Shown one piece after another: positions 37,699 through 46,866 of a DNA stretch of 53,180 bases; position 1 is the stretch's first letter, and every line of letters starts with the position of its first letter. The position numbers were made by a program, and so were the translations under genes. Source of the stretch: Pseudomonas bohemica. GTDB taxonomy: Bacteria; Pseudomonadota; Gammaproteobacteria; Pseudomonadales; Pseudomonadaceae. Under the pieces are notes generated by a model. That model was not told where the DNA came from, did not search any database, and was given only the letters and a program-made list of their open reading frames with translations. The stretch covers positions 1 through 53,180 of the forward strand of contig NZ_NKHL01000087.1 of assembly GCF_002934685.1 (NCBI RefSeq). Reading direction: 5' to 3'.

Positions 37699-37902
37699 AA
37701 ATCACAAACAAAGCCCATCGTCGACATCAACTGGCCGTTTGCTCCCTACCGCAATGGGGCGATTCTGACAGGTGACAACGAGGCTGAAATGCAGGAACTG
37801 GGTTGGCTGGAGCAAGGAGAGCGCGCCGACCTGGTGCAAACGCTGAGGGCGGCTATTTCTCAAGCCGAAACCATGGGTTTTCCGAGCCCTGGCCAGCCAT
37901 AG
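37699..37902 (+). pseudogene. 5'-truncated gene remnant beside the IS-like end
   Basis: A frame open from 37699 to TAG at 37900 encodes a protein-like 67 residues (INWPFAPYRNGAILTGDNEA, then LGWLEQGERADLVQTLRAAI) but has no plausible start. It begins 15 bases after the IS-like terminus, which suggests truncation by an insertion or deletion. The family is not recognised. Confidence 0.4.
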
Positions 37903-37913
37903 GAAAAGATGAC

Positions 37914-38162
37914 ATGGATGAGATTGTTTGGGGCTCACGAATCCCGGCATATGCTGGTTTAGTCTTATCGCTGCTTGGTGCCATCGATCAGCCGGATTTT
38001 TTTGATGAATGGCCTCGGAGGTGGCTGCGGCGGATTCTCCCATCGCCAATGGCCGCAGAGATTAGCGAGGTCAGGCTGATTAAAATGCCGTCCGCCGACA
38101 AATTACTTTGCTTTAAAGAAACGAATTACAAGAGATGTGTGAAATATATGCGAAGCGAATAG
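37914..38162 (+). CDS. small hypothetical protein
   Basis: An 82-residue frame from ATG 37914, preceded by AGGAAAAG. It is richer in A and T than its neighbours, especially in its last 80 bases. The product has a Trp/Arg-rich middle (EWPRRWLRRILPSP) and a Lys-rich end (FKETNYKRCVKYMRSE). No domain is recognised. It could be a genuine small gene of foreign origin or chance. It is convergent with the flavin reductase gene. Confidence 0.35.
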   Translation: MDEIVWGSRIPAYAGLVLSLLGAIDQPDFFDEWPRRWLRRILPSPMAAEISEVRLIKMPSADKLLCFKETNYKRCVKYMRSE

Positions 38163-38165
38163 CGC

Positions 38166-38651
38166 TTATGCCGCGCCCAGCCGATGAAACGCCCGGTTGA
38201 AATACACCAGCGCTTCTTGGTTGTCGCTCACCGCGAGGCTGTCGATTTCGCAATAGAACACCGTGTGCGTGCCTACTTCATGGTGGTGGGCAATACGGCA
38301 GTCGAAACACACCAGGGCTTCGTCCATGCCTGGCGCGCCGCTAGGCAGGCTCGTCCAGTTGCTGGCGGCAAAGCGCTGTTCCATCGACAGATCCCGACTG
38401 GCGAAAACGCTAGCCAGGTCCTGATGTGCACCCGCCAACACATTCACCGCCAGCACGGCGTTACGCCGAAAGGCGCCATGGGATTGCGACGCCTGGTTCA
38501 TGCACACCAACAAGGTGGGCGGTGAGTCGGTCACGCTGCATACCGCCGAAGCGGTAAAGCCGCAGCGCCCGGCGGGGCCGTCGCTGGTGATTACCGACAC
38601 GGCTCCACTGAGCAGGGCCATGGCATTCTTGAATGCGCTGCTGTCGATCAT
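38166..38651 (-). CDS. flavin reductase family protein
   Basis: A 161-residue FMN/FAD reductase of the HpaC/RutF fold. Signatures are the N-terminal FKNAMALLSGAVSVITSDGP, the FMN-binding FTASAVCSVTDSPPTLLVCM, then FRRNAVLAVNVLA and the C-terminal HRLG. Such proteins supply reduced flavin to a two-component monooxygenase; the luciferase-like protein at 51126 is the obvious candidate in this cluster. It is last in the minus-strand run that begins with the ABC permease, 58 bases after the glutamine-synthetase-like gene. Confidence 0.88.
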   Translation of the reverse strand: MIDSSAFKNAMALLSGAVSVITSDGPAGRCGFTASAVCSVTDSPPTLLVCMNQASQSHGAFRRNAVLAVNVLAGAHQDLASVFASRDLSMEQRFAASNWTSLPSGAPGMDEALVCFDCRIAHHHEVGTHTVFYCEIDSLAVSDNQEALVYFNRAFHRLGAA

Positions 38652-38709
38652 GGGAAGCGGGCCTGAAAAAAGGCCTTGCCGACGACCCGTTTGGTCGCCG
38701 GCAAGGGGG

Positions 38710-40071
38710 TCAGAAAATGTAGCTGTACTGTTCGATTTCCCACTGGCTGATGGTCCGGTGGTAGGTCTCCCACTCCTTGGTTTTGTAGCGAATGAATTCG
38801 TCCTTCAGCGCTTTGCCAAGGGTTTGCTCTACCAGTGGGTCATCGCTGAACGCCTTGATCGCTTCCGGCAGATTTTGCGGCAGAAACTCGATGCCTCGGT
38901 CGGCCCGCTCGGCTTCGCTCATGGCGTAGAGGTTGTCTTCGTTCGGTTCGCGAGGGTCGATTTTCAGGCGCACGCCTTCAAGGCCAGCAGCCAATGCCAA
39001 TGCAGCAGCCAGGTACGGGTTCACCGCGCCATCAGCATTACGCGACTCGCAGCGGCCGCCGCCTGACGGCACGCGAACCGAGTTGGTACGGTTGTTCGAG
39101 CCATAGGAGTTGAACACCGGTGCCCAAGAGAAGTTACCCGCCGCGCCCTGGCGGACCAACCGCTTGTAGCTGTTTACCGTCGGTGCGAACGCCGCACACA
39201 GCGCCCGGCCATGCTTGAGAATGCCGCCGATGAAGTGGTAGCCGACTTCGGTCAGGCCCAGGCCACGCGGGTCGTCCTTGGGGTCACACTCGAAAGCGTT
39301 CTTACCGGTTTCAAGGTCATACAGCGACATATTGAAGTGCGCGCCAGTGCCGGTCCTGTCGGCGAAAGGCTTGGGCATCATGGTCGCGATCAGGCCCTCT
39401 TCGCTGGCGAAGTGCTTGGCCATGAAGCGGAAGAACACGAACCGGTCGCACATGGTCAGGGCGTCTGCGTAGTTGAAGTCGAACTCGTACTGGGAGTTGC
39501 CGTCTTCGTGGTCGAGGGAATACAGGTCCCAGCCCAACTCGTTGATGGTGCTGGACACCTTGTCCAGCCAGCCGAACTGGTTCACGAAACCCTGGATGTC
39601 ATAGCAAGGCTTTTGCAGGCGGTTGTCGGCGTCGGGAATGCCCAGGGTGCCGTCCGCTTCCCGGCGCAACAGGTAGATTTCGCACTCGATCCCCAGGTTC
39701 ATGCCATAGCCCAGCTCCGCTGCCTGGGCCAATACGTTTTTCAACGCAACCCGGGTGCTCAATGGGTAAGGCTTGCCCTTGAAAGCGTTGTCGGCGGGCA
39801 TCCATGCGATTTTCGGCTGCCATGGCAGTTGCACGATGCCGTCCAGGTCTGGCACGGAGGTGATCTCGTCTTCGTGCGGGTCTTGACCGAGACCATCCAA
39901 CGCGTAGCCGGTGTAGCGCTCGGAACCGGCCGCCATTTGCTTCAGGTGACCAATCGGCACGACCTTGCCCTTGGGCACGCCGTGGATGTCCACATAGGCG
40001 CCAATGCAATATTCGACGCCTTTGGCGCGCAGGCTTTTTTCCAGCTCGGCAACTTCTTGAGAGGTTTTCAT
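38710..40071 (-). CDS. glutamine synthetase-like ligase (type III/GlnT group)
   Basis: A 453-residue member of the glutamine synthetase superfamily. Active-site parts are visible: [12 protein letters not shown] (metal-binding Glu), [24 protein letters not shown] (catalytic His), and NSYKRLV with NRTNSVRVP for ATP and glutamate. This group includes gamma-glutamylmethylamide synthetase and the ligases that glutamylate isopropylamine or aniline. The catabolic setting argues for an amine rather than ammonia as acceptor. I begin at ATG 40071 ([10 protein letters not shown]), since upstream codons run into the next gene. It lies between the flavin reductase and aldo/keto reductase genes on the same strand. 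Confidence 0.88.
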   Translation of the reverse strand: MKTSQEVAELEKSLRAKGVEYCIGAYVDIHGVPKGKVVPIGHLKQMAAGSERYTGYALDGLGQDPHEDEITSVPDLDGIVQLPWQPKIAWMPADNAFKGKPYPLSTRVALKNVLAQAAELGYGMNLGIECEIYLLRREADGTLGIPDADNRLQKPCYDIQGFVNQFGWLDKVSSTINELGWDLYSLDHEDGNSQYEFDFNYADALTMCDRFVFFRFMAKHFASEEGLIATMMPKPFADRTGTGAHFNMSLYDLETGKNAFECDPKDDPRGLGLTEVGYHFIGGILKHGRALCAAFAPTVNSYKRLVRQGAAGNFSWAPVFNSYGSNNRTNSVRVPSGGGRCESRNADGAVNPYLAAALALAAGLEGVRLKIDPREPNEDNLYAMSEAERADRGIEFLPQNLPEAIKAFSDDPLVEQTLGKALKDEFIRYKTKEWETYHRTISQWEIEQYSYIF

Positions 40072-40120
40072 GTGAGCTCGCTTGTCGTGTTCAAGGGGGT
40101 TGGATTGGGGGGCAGCGAGG

Positions 40121-41101
40121 TCAGGAAAAACCGACCACTGCATGGGGAATGTACGGAGCTTCGAGCTGGCGAATTTCGTCGGCTTCGAGGGTCAACTCAA
40201 CGGCAGCAGCACCGTCCTGCAAGTGCTCAACGCGAGTGGCGCCCATGATTGGCGCGACCACCGGCTCCTTTTGCAGCAGCCAGGCCAGGGCGATTTGCGC
40301 GGGCGGCAGGCCACGGGCAGCGGCAATACGGTTTACCGCTTCCACCACCTGGCGGTCGGCTTCCTGAGTGGCGTCATACAAGGTGCGGGCGTAAGGGTCA
40401 TTGCCAGCGCGGTCGCTCGAAGCCTCCCACGGGCGGGTGAGTTTGCCCCGGGCCAGCGGGCTCCATGGGGTTACCGCAACCCCTTCGGCTTTGCACAGGC
40501 CGAGCATTTCGCGCTCTTCCTCGCGGTACAGCAGGTTCATGTGGTTCTGCATGGCGATGAAGCGCGTCCAGCCGTTGTGGTCGGCCACGTACAGCGCCTT
40601 GCACAATTGCCAGGCGTGCATGGACGAAGCGCCGAGGTAGCGAACCTTGCCCATCTTGACCAGGTCGTGCAGGGCTTCGAGGGTTTCTTCCAGTGGGGTG
40701 TGATAGTCCCAGCGGTGAATCTGATAGAGGTCGATGTAGTCCGTGCCGAGGCGAGTCAGGCTCTGGTCGATCTCGTGCATGATCGCCTTGCGGGACAACC
40801 CGCCGCCGTTGGCGCCAGGGCGCATCGGCATGTACACCTTGCTGGTGATGACCACCTCGTCACGGCGGGCGAAATCCTTCAGCGCACGGCCGAGTATTTC
40901 TTCGCTGGCGCCCTTGGCGTAAGCGTTGGCGGTATCGAAAAAGTTGACCCCCAACTCCAGTGCCTGCCGAATGAACGGCCGGCTTTGTTCCTCGTCCAGG
41001 GACCAGGAATAACCGCTGCGGGCAGGCGGCGCATAGGTCATGCAGCCAAGGCACAGGCGTGAGACGTCCAGGCCTGAACGACCAAGTTTGCTGTATTTCA
41101 T
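40121..41101 (-). CDS. aldo/keto reductase
   Basis: A 326-residue NADPH-dependent oxidoreductase with a TIM barrel. The catalytic tetrad is visible: Asp and Tyr in [17 protein letters not shown], Lys in VVITSKVYM and His in DLYQIHRWD. The C-terminal cofactor site is [16 protein letters not shown]. Close to the YajO/Tas-like group of reductases. It is in the same operon as the Rieske gene upstream and the glutamine-synthetase-like gene downstream, with gaps of about 50 bases. The substrate is unknown; a carbonyl made by oxidative steps is plausible. Confidence 0.9.
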   Translation of the reverse strand: MKYSKLGRSGLDVSRLCLGCMTYAPPARSGYSWSLDEEQSRPFIRQALELGVNFFDTANAYAKGASEEILGRALKDFARRDEVVITSKVYMPMRPGANGGGLSRKAIMHEIDQSLTRLGTDYIDLYQIHRWDYHTPLEETLEALHDLVKMGKVRYLGASSMHAWQLCKALYVADHNGWTRFIAMQNHMNLLYREEEREMLGLCKAEGVAVTPWSPLARGKLTRPWEASSDRAGNDPYARTLYDATQEADRQVVEAVNRIAAARGLPPAQIALAWLLQKEPVVAPIMGATRVEHLQDGAAAVELTLEADEIRQLEAPYIPHAVVGFS

Positions 41102-41151
41102 CGTCGGGTTCCCTCAGGAATCGGCGGGCCCGGATGGCCCGTCGGCTTGGC

Positions 41152-42327
41152 TCAATCGATCAGCCGTGAGCGCAGGTAATTGGCCTGTTGCCAGACCGTT
41201 CTCTCCAAGTGGCTAAGCCGCCCGGCCTTGGCAAAGGCTGAATGCAGGGCGCGCTGCTGGATGCCGTTCACTTCCAGGTCCTCGGCGGCGATGCCTTTGC
41301 CGCGTTCCTGCATGCGCGCCATGGTCTCGGGGAAGTCCTCCCGCGCCTTGGCTGCGGGGTTCACCAGTACCACACGGTGCCACACGGTAAGCTCGGCACT
41401 GATCGGTAGCAGTGTCGTCACGCTGACCCGGTCCGGGTCCATGCCCAGCAGACAGTTGGGGAAGATCTGCAGCAGGTTGATCTGGCGCATGTCGGCTTCG
41501 GCCAGGCCCTCGAACGGCACCAGCCCCGGGGTGAGGATTTCGCTCAGCTCGCCCTTGGCCCGCAGCGGCTGGTGGCAGATGCTCCAGCCTTCCCCGCCTT
41601 CACCAATCGAGCTCAGCCGGCCAGGAAAGCTGTGTTCCAGGGTGCGCCGGTGTACCGAGGAATGGTGATAGCACTCCATGAAGGTTTCAGCGGCGATCTT
41701 CCAGTTGAAGTCGCAGTCGTAGTCCAGGGTCAACGCCTGGGCCAGGTCGGCCAGGTGGTATCTATCCAGCAGCGGCACCAGATCGTGCAGGCGCTCGCCA
41801 ATCGAGCCGATGGTTTCGTCGAAAGTGATGAAGATCAGCCCGCTGACGATCTCGGTGCGGATCTGCGGCAAGCGCTGCGCCTTGGGGCTGAATCCGTTAG
41901 CCTGCTCCATGCTCGGTGCACCGAGCATCTGCCCATCCAGGCCGTAGCTCCAACTGTGGAACGGGCAGGCAAAACCCCGGGCGTTGCCGGTGCCTTCGAC
42001 AATCGGCATCCAGCGGTGCAGGCACACCCGGGACATCACCCGGATGCCTTCGGCCGAACGCACCGCCAACAGCGCTTCACCGACGATATCGATGGAAAAG
42101 TAGTCGCCCACATTAACCAACTGCGCGACATGCCCGATGCACATCCAGTCGGCGCGAAACACCTTGGCCTGCTCAAGGGCGAAAAACGCGGCGCTGTGAT
42201 AACTCTCCGGCGGCAGGGTGCGCGAGTGCTCGGCCCCCTTGCCGAGGTCTTCGCGCATCTCGTCGAGCAAATGCGCAACGGCATCGGCGGGCAGGGTGAT
42301 GTCTTTGAGGCTGAGCAATTCGGTCAT
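41152..42327 (-). CDS. Rieske non-heme iron oxygenase, alpha-subunit type
   Basis: A 391-residue Rieske oxygenase. The [2Fe-2S] site is C102-x-H104 with C121-x2-H124 (CLHRWMP and CPFHSW). The mononuclear iron site E218-x2-H221-x4-H226 lies in ETFMECYHHSSVH. From memory this pattern resembles the choline/carnitine/stachydrine-type oxygenases and relatives acting on quaternary or N-methylated compounds, which would suit an amine pathway. No cognate ferredoxin-reductase gene is present nearby. The start is ATG 42327, with AGGAG eight bases upstream. It follows the ABC permease by 67 bases on the same strand. Confidence 0.9.
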   Translation of the reverse strand: MTELLSLKDITLPADAVAHLLDEMREDLGKGAEHSRTLPPESYHSAAFFALEQAKVFRADWMCIGHVAQLVNVGDYFSIDIVGEALLAVRSAEGIRVMSRVCLHRWMPIVEGTGNARGFACPFHSWSYGLDGQMLGAPSMEQANGFSPKAQRLPQIRTEIVSGLIFITFDETIGSIGERLHDLVPLLDRYHLADLAQALTLDYDCDFNWKIAAETFMECYHHSSVHRRTLEHSFPGRLSSIGEGGEGWSICHQPLRAKGELSEILTPGLVPFEGLAEADMRQINLLQIFPNCLLGMDPDRVSVTTLLPISAELTVWHRVVLVNPAAKAREDFPETMARMQERGKGIAAEDLEVNGIQQRALHSAFAKAGRLSHLERTVWQQANYLRSRLID

Positions 42328-42394
42328 GCTGGTGACTCCTGAACACATGGCATCTGGTGCGCGGAACGGCAGGGCAAGGTGCTTTTCTTGATCA

Positions 42395-43342
42395 TCAGCC
42401 AGGCTCTCGATGGCCCTTGTTGAAATGCTTTTCGATACGGCGTTGCAACAAGCTCAACACGCTGGTGGCGAGCAGGTACCAGGCGCAGGCGACCATCAGC
42501 AGCGGGATGGTCTCGAAGGTGCGCGAATAGATAGTCTGGGCGGAATACAACACGTCCGACAGGGAGATCACGCTGACCAGGGAGGTCATCTTGAGCATGC
42601 CGATGGTTTCGTTGCCGGTGGGTGGAATCACGAACGGCATGGCTTGGGGCAGCACGATGCGGCTCATTACCTTGAGGTCGCGCATGCCCAACGCCCTGGC
42701 GGCCTCCTGCTGGCCTTCATCCACCGAAGCAATGCCTGCGCGAACAATTTCCGCCATGTACGCGGCCTCATTCAGCCCAAGGCCCAGGATCGCGGCGGTA
42801 AACGGGGTGATCAGGTCGTTCATCGAGGCATTAAAGAAGGTCGGCCCGAAGGGTATCGACAGATTCACCTCGGGGAAAAGAATCGCCAGGTTGTACCAGA
42901 AGATGATCTGCACCAGCACCGGCGTACCGCGAAAGAACCAGATGAAACCACCGCTGGCACCGCTGATCAGCGGGTTGCGGGAAAAGCGCATCACCGCCAA
43001 CACTACACCCAGCACCACGCCCAACAGCATGGTGACCACCGTCAACCAGCACGTTACCCACATGCCGCTAATGATGCTCGGGTCAAACAAGTAGTGGCCC
43101 ACGGTGGGCCAGGCGAAATTCTCGTTGATCACCACCAAACGCAGAAACGCCAGCGCGAGCAGGGCCAGCAGTATGGCGAACACCCAGCGGCCGGGATGCC
43201 GCTGGCGAATAACGACCAATTGGTCTTCCGGGTATTGCTGGTCCCATGCCGGGTGCCGGGCCAAGGGCCGATGGGGTGGTAGAGATGCGCCCGGTTCCTG
43301 GGCCACCGGGGCCGTCGTGTCACTTGGGGTCAATCCAGTCAT
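42395..43342 (-). CDS. polar amino acid-type ABC transporter permease
   Basis: A 315-residue inner-membrane permease of the HisM/GlnP family. After a roughly 75-residue Pro-rich cytosolic extension, which is longer than usual, come about five membrane segments. The ATPase-contact EAA loop is EAARALGMRDLKVM with VLPQAMP. PTGNETIGMLKMTSLVSVIS is a conserved C-terminal segment. It is the first gene of a run through Rieske, aldo/keto reductase, ligase and flavin reductase. A TTAATC-N4-GATTAA site lies 63 bases upstream of its ATG. It should work with the ATPase at 43433 and the binding protein at 46867. Confidence 0.9.
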   Translation of the reverse strand: MTGLTPSDTTAPVAQEPGASLPPHRPLARHPAWDQQYPEDQLVVIRQRHPGRWVFAILLALLALAFLRLVVINENFAWPTVGHYLFDPSIISGMWVTCWLTVVTMLLGVVLGVVLAVMRFSRNPLISGASGGFIWFFRGTPVLVQIIFWYNLAILFPEVNLSIPFGPTFFNASMNDLITPFTAAILGLGLNEAAYMAEIVRAGIASVDEGQQEAARALGMRDLKVMSRIVLPQAMPFVIPPTGNETIGMLKMTSLVSVISLSDVLYSAQTIYSRTFETIPLLMVACAWYLLATSVLSLLQRRIEKHFNKGHREPG

Positions 43343-43404
43343 GGCTGTCTCTCGGCAATCAGCTGCAATACCGGCGAAGGCACTCAGCGCCTTCGCCAAC
43401 AATA

Positions 43405-43420
43405 TTAATCAAACGATTAA
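43405..43420. promoter_or_regulatory. predicted TetR operator, site 1
   Basis: TTAATCAAACGATTAA, a perfect six-base inverted repeat with a four-base spacer. It lies upstream of the permease-to-flavin-reductase operon. Confidence 0.75.
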
Positions 43421-43432
43421 CTAACGCAAGTA

Positions 43433-44236
43433 CTATCCACGGGCAGTCGAAATCACCTTGGAAAGAAATTCCCGGGTGCGCGGCTGGCGTGGCTGCTCGA
43501 ACAGCTCTTGCGGGCTGGCGATCTCTACCACCACGCCTTGGTCCATGAACGCGACCTTGCTCGCCACCTCCCGGGCGAAGGCCATTTCGTGGGTCACCAC
43601 CAACATGGTCATGCCCTCGCTGGCCAAGTCACGCATCACATCGAGCACCTCACCCACCAGCTCCGGGTCCAGTGCGCTGGTTGGCTCATCGAACAGCATC
43701 AGCCGTGGCTTCATCGCCAAGGCCCGGGCAATTGCCACCCGCTGTTGCTGGCCTCCGGAGAGCTGTCGGGGGTAGGCGTCCAGCCGATGAGCGAGCCCGA
43801 CCCGGGTCAGCAACACCCGGGCGTTTTCCATGGCCTGCTCCCGGGATTCGCCTTTTACCTGCATGGGTGCCTCGGCAACGTTCTGCAGGGCGGTCATGTG
43901 GCCGAACAGGTTGAAGCGCTGGAAGACCATGCCGATCCTTGCCCGGCGCGCCGCGACTTCTGAATCGCGCAGTTCATGGAGCTTGTTGCCGACACGCCGG
44001 TAGCCGACCATTTCACCGTCCACATACAGCGCGCCACCGTCGATTTTTTCCAAGTGGTTGATGCAGCGTAGGAAGGTCGACTTCCCCGAGCCGGATGGGC
44101 CGATCAAGCAAGCCACTTCGCCCTGCTCCACGGCGAGGTCCACGCCGCGCAGGACCTCCTGCCCCTTGAAGCTCTTGAGCACTTGTCGCGCTGAAATCAC
44201 CGATGGGGTAGCGGCGCTGGTAAGGGTGTCGTTCAT
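43433..44236 (-). CDS. polar amino acid-type ABC transporter ATPase
   Basis: A 267-residue ATPase of the GlnQ/HisP group. Walker A is GPSGSGKST, the signature LSGGQQQRVAIARAL, Walker B LMLFDEPTSALDPE and the switch His VVTHEM. It energises import with the permease at 42395. The start is ATG 44236 (MNDTLTSAATP). It is divergent from the SDR gene across 108 bases, and this gap has no TTAATC-N4-GATTAA site. Its stop lies 13 bases before operator site 1, so read-through into the next operon is possible. Confidence 0.93.
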   Translation of the reverse strand: MNDTLTSAATPSVISARQVLKSFKGQEVLRGVDLAVEQGEVACLIGPSGSGKSTFLRCINHLEKIDGGALYVDGEMVGYRRVGNKLHELRDSEVAARRARIGMVFQRFNLFGHMTALQNVAEAPMQVKGESREQAMENARVLLTRVGLAHRLDAYPRQLSGGQQQRVAIARALAMKPRLMLFDEPTSALDPELVGEVLDVMRDLASEGMTMLVVTHEMAFAREVASKVAFMDQGVVVEIASPQELFEQPRQPRTREFLSKVISTARG

Positions 44237-44344
44237 GTGGCGTCTCTCCAATAAAGGGATCTTGTTGCCAGCCCGGCGTACTGGCGCCGAACTTGCAAAG
44301 TCGCTGTTGAACGCCGAATCCCTCGGCTCTTTCGGGACGCTCCA

Positions 44345-45133
44345 ATGACTCAAACCACTGTTGTTTCCACCCGCTTCGCCGGGCGAATCGCCCTGGTCAG
44401 CGGCGGTGCCAAGGGCATCGGCCGGGCGATTGCCATGCAGCTGGCCGGTGAAGGTGCGGATGTCGCCATCGTGGTCCGCTCCGACCGCACCGCAGCAGAA
44501 TCCACAGCCGCTGAAATGCGCGCGCTGGGCCGCCAAGCGCTGGTGTGTCTGTGCGACCTCACCGACTCCGCCGCTGTAGCGGCCCTGGTGGCCGAGGTTG
44601 AAAACGGCCTTGGCCCCATCGATGTGCTGGTCAACAATGCCGGCTTCGGCGCACCGGGCGCCCTGCTGACCTTGTCCGAGGAAAGCTGGGATCAAGTGAT
44701 CATCGGCAACCTCAAATCCTGTTTCCTGCTCAGTGTTGCCGTGGCCCGGCGCATGCAGTCACGCAAGTTGGGTGCCATCGTCAACATTGCCGGTGCCTCC
44801 GCTCATCGCTCTTATCCGGGTGCCGGGGCTTACGGTCCCGCCAAGGCCGCAGTCGTCAGCCTGACGGTGCAGATGTCCCTGGAGTGGGCCTCTCACGGCA
44901 TCCGCGTGAACGGTGTAAGCCCTGGCCCGATCCGCGAAGCCGGTAGCGGCTGGGAAGCCCGGGAAGTGGCGCTGGCCGAGGAAGTCTCGCGCCTGCCCCT
45001 CAAACGTGCCGGCCAGCCCACTGAGGTCGCGAAGGCCGTGGCTTACCTGTGCAGTGACGATGCCAGCTACACCACCGGGCAAATGCTCATCGTCGATGGC
45101 GGTGGGGTGAACACCTGGTACCTCGCGGGCTGA
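44345..45133 (+). CDS. short-chain dehydrogenase/reductase
   Basis: A 262-residue classical SDR. The NAD(P) site is SGGAKGIGRAIA, the structural motif VNNAGFG, and the catalytic Ser and Tyr-x3-Lys lie in NIAGASAHRSY and GAYGPAKAAV. The C-terminus TTGQMLIVDGGG is typical of the FabG-like group. It is the only plus-strand enzyme gene in the middle of the cluster, divergent from the ATPase and convergent with the flavoprotein gene. It probably oxidises an alcohol or reduces a ketone of the pathway. Confidence 0.92.
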   Translation: MTQTTVVSTRFAGRIALVSGGAKGIGRAIAMQLAGEGADVAIVVRSDRTAAESTAAEMRALGRQALVCLCDLTDSAAVAALVAEVENGLGPIDVLVNNAGFGAPGALLTLSEESWDQVIIGNLKSCFLLSVAVARRMQSRKLGAIVNIAGASAHRSYPGAGAYGPAKAAVVSLTVQMSLEWASHGIRVNGVSPGPIREAGSGWEAREVALAEEVSRLPLKRAGQPTEVAKAVAYLCSDDASYTTGQMLIVDGGGVNTWYLAG

Positions 45134-45185
45134 GGCGCACAGGCTGCGGGCTGAATCATCAGCCCGCGGCAAACCTGTACCCGGC

Positions 45186-46865
45186 TCAAGCACCGGCGAG
45201 AATTTCCCGGGCGCAGATGTAGCCCCAGGTCATGTTCGGCCCCAGGGTCGTGCCTGCACCCACGGCCCGCGTGCCGATCGGGTTGGCCATCGCCACGCCG
45301 GCGCAGTAAAGGCCCTGAATGCGGCTGCCATCCTCGCGCAACACGTGGCCACCGCTGTCGGTACGCGGGCCGCCCTTGGTGGCGAGGAACGAACGGTTGA
45401 ACGGCATGGCGATATAATGCCCGCCCTGAATGGCTTCCAGGCCCGCATGAATACGCTTGTCCTCGGCGGCATGAGCACCGCCGATGTCGGAGCGACCGAA
45501 GTCTTCATCGACACCGCTGGTGCAAAAGCCATTGAAGCGCTTAACCGTGGCCGCCAGCGCTTGCGCCGGCACGCCAATTTTCTCGGCCAGTTCGGCAAGG
45601 CTCGCCGCACGCACCAGCCAGCGCCGATCAAAGCGCCAGAACCAGCGCAGCAACGGCGCACGCTTCAATAGCCTGGCATCGGAGACAACCCAGGCGGGCA
45701 GATGCAACGTTTCATCGCCGTGGCCGCTGCGCTCGTCCAGCGCTTCACCGATATTGAAGGTGAACTCGTTGACGAAACGCCGCCCATGGCGGTTGACGAT
45801 GATCGCGTTAGGCTCGTAATGGAAGAACACCGCCAGGCAATGCGCGCGGCCCTCATAGCGCCACGGCATGGCTGGGTTGATGTTGGCCTGGTCCATGTTG
45901 GCCAGCCGTGCGCCGATGGCCTCGGCCATGCGGTGGGCATCGCCTTCGTTGCTGCGCGGGCTGGCGATGTAGTCCAGCGGCCCCGGAAAGTGCCTGGTCA
46001 GCCGTTCGGCATCCCACTCGAAACCGCCACTGGCGAGAATCACCCCGCGCCGGGCGACTACCTTCAGCCATTTGCCGTTCTGTTGTGCCCAAGCGCCGGT
46101 CACACGACCGTCTTCATCCTGGACCAGTTCGGTTACCCGCGCCTCCAGTTCAAAGCTGCAACCGTGCTGCCTGCAACCGGCCAATAGGCCGAGAATCAAG
46201 GCGGCCCCTTTGCTGCGCGTGCCGCTCAACCAGCGCCAAAGCAGCTTCGGCGCCAGGCGCAGGGCGCTGGCAAAGGGGTGATGGTAAACGTCGAGACCAA
46301 TGATCTCGTGATAACTGTAGAACTGCGGCAGCGGCGATGGCCGTAGCCGTTTGACCCACGCGCCAAGGCCAAGGCCGGCAGCGCGCAGGGAAAGGGGTGC
46401 AAGCATGCGCCCGGCGCGCTTGGCACCGGGGTATTGCAGTAAAGGGTCGGGCTCACCGGTGAGTTCAAAGCGCAGGGGGGAATTGGCTTCCAGGCTGGCC
46501 AGCATTGGCCCGGCCTCTGCACTGAAGCGCTGCCAGAGTTCATCCTCACTGTCGCGCCAGCCACGGGGGGCGCTGGCGCGCAGGTACATCAATGCTTCTT
46601 CGGCGCTGTCTGCCAGGCCCGCAGCGCGCGCGTGATGGTTGTTCGGCACCCAGGTGGCGCCGCCCGACATCGCGCTGGTGCCGCCCAGCCAGGTGGTTTT
46701 CTCCAGCACCAGCACCCGCAATCCACCTGCCGCAGCAGTGAGCGCAGCGGCCAGCGCGGCAGACCCGGACCCGACCACCAGCACATCGCAAGCCAGCGTA
46801 CGGTCGGGGGAAGCCGGTAGCGGCTGGGCAGCCACCGCCGGATTATCAGCAAGCCGACCGGTCAT
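45186..46865 (-). CDS. FAD-dependent oxidoreductase (fumarate reductase/KstD-like)
   Basis: A 559-residue flavoprotein of the fumarate-reductase/3-ketosteroid-1-dehydrogenase group. The N-terminal FAD site is VLVVGSGSAALAAALTAAAG followed by WLGGTSAMSGG. The C-terminal FAD segment is GTRAVGAGTTLGPNMTWGYI. The active-site region KGGPRTDSGGHVLREDG is also recognisable. Such enzymes add or remove a carbon-carbon double bond. It begins one base after the stop of the binding-protein gene, so they are co-transcribed from a promoter with operator site 2. Steroids are not implied, because no other steroid genes are present. Confidence 0.9.
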   Translation of the reverse strand: MTGRLADNPAVAAQPLPASPDRTLACDVLVVGSGSAALAAALTAAAGGLRVLVLEKTTWLGGTSAMSGGATWVPNNHHARAAGLADSAEEALMYLRASAPRGWRDSEDELWQRFSAEAGPMLASLEANSPLRFELTGEPDPLLQYPGAKRAGRMLAPLSLRAAGLGLGAWVKRLRPSPLPQFYSYHEIIGLDVYHHPFASALRLAPKLLWRWLSGTRSKGAALILGLLAGCRQHGCSFELEARVTELVQDEDGRVTGAWAQQNGKWLKVVARRGVILASGGFEWDAERLTRHFPGPLDYIASPRSNEGDAHRMAEAIGARLANMDQANINPAMPWRYEGRAHCLAVFFHYEPNAIIVNRHGRRFVNEFTFNIGEALDERSGHGDETLHLPAWVVSDARLLKRAPLLRWFWRFDRRWLVRAASLAELAEKIGVPAQALAATVKRFNGFCTSGVDEDFGRSDIGGAHAAEDKRIHAGLEAIQGGHYIAMPFNRSFLATKGGPRTDSGGHVLREDGSRIQGLYCAGVAMANPIGTRAVGAGTTLGPNMTWGYICAREILAGA

Positions 46866-46866
46866 G

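Noticed and set aside
45186..46865. Steroid degradation enzyme (KstD)
   Set aside because: The FAD motifs fit the family, but no other steroid gene is present and the importer type is wrong for steroids.
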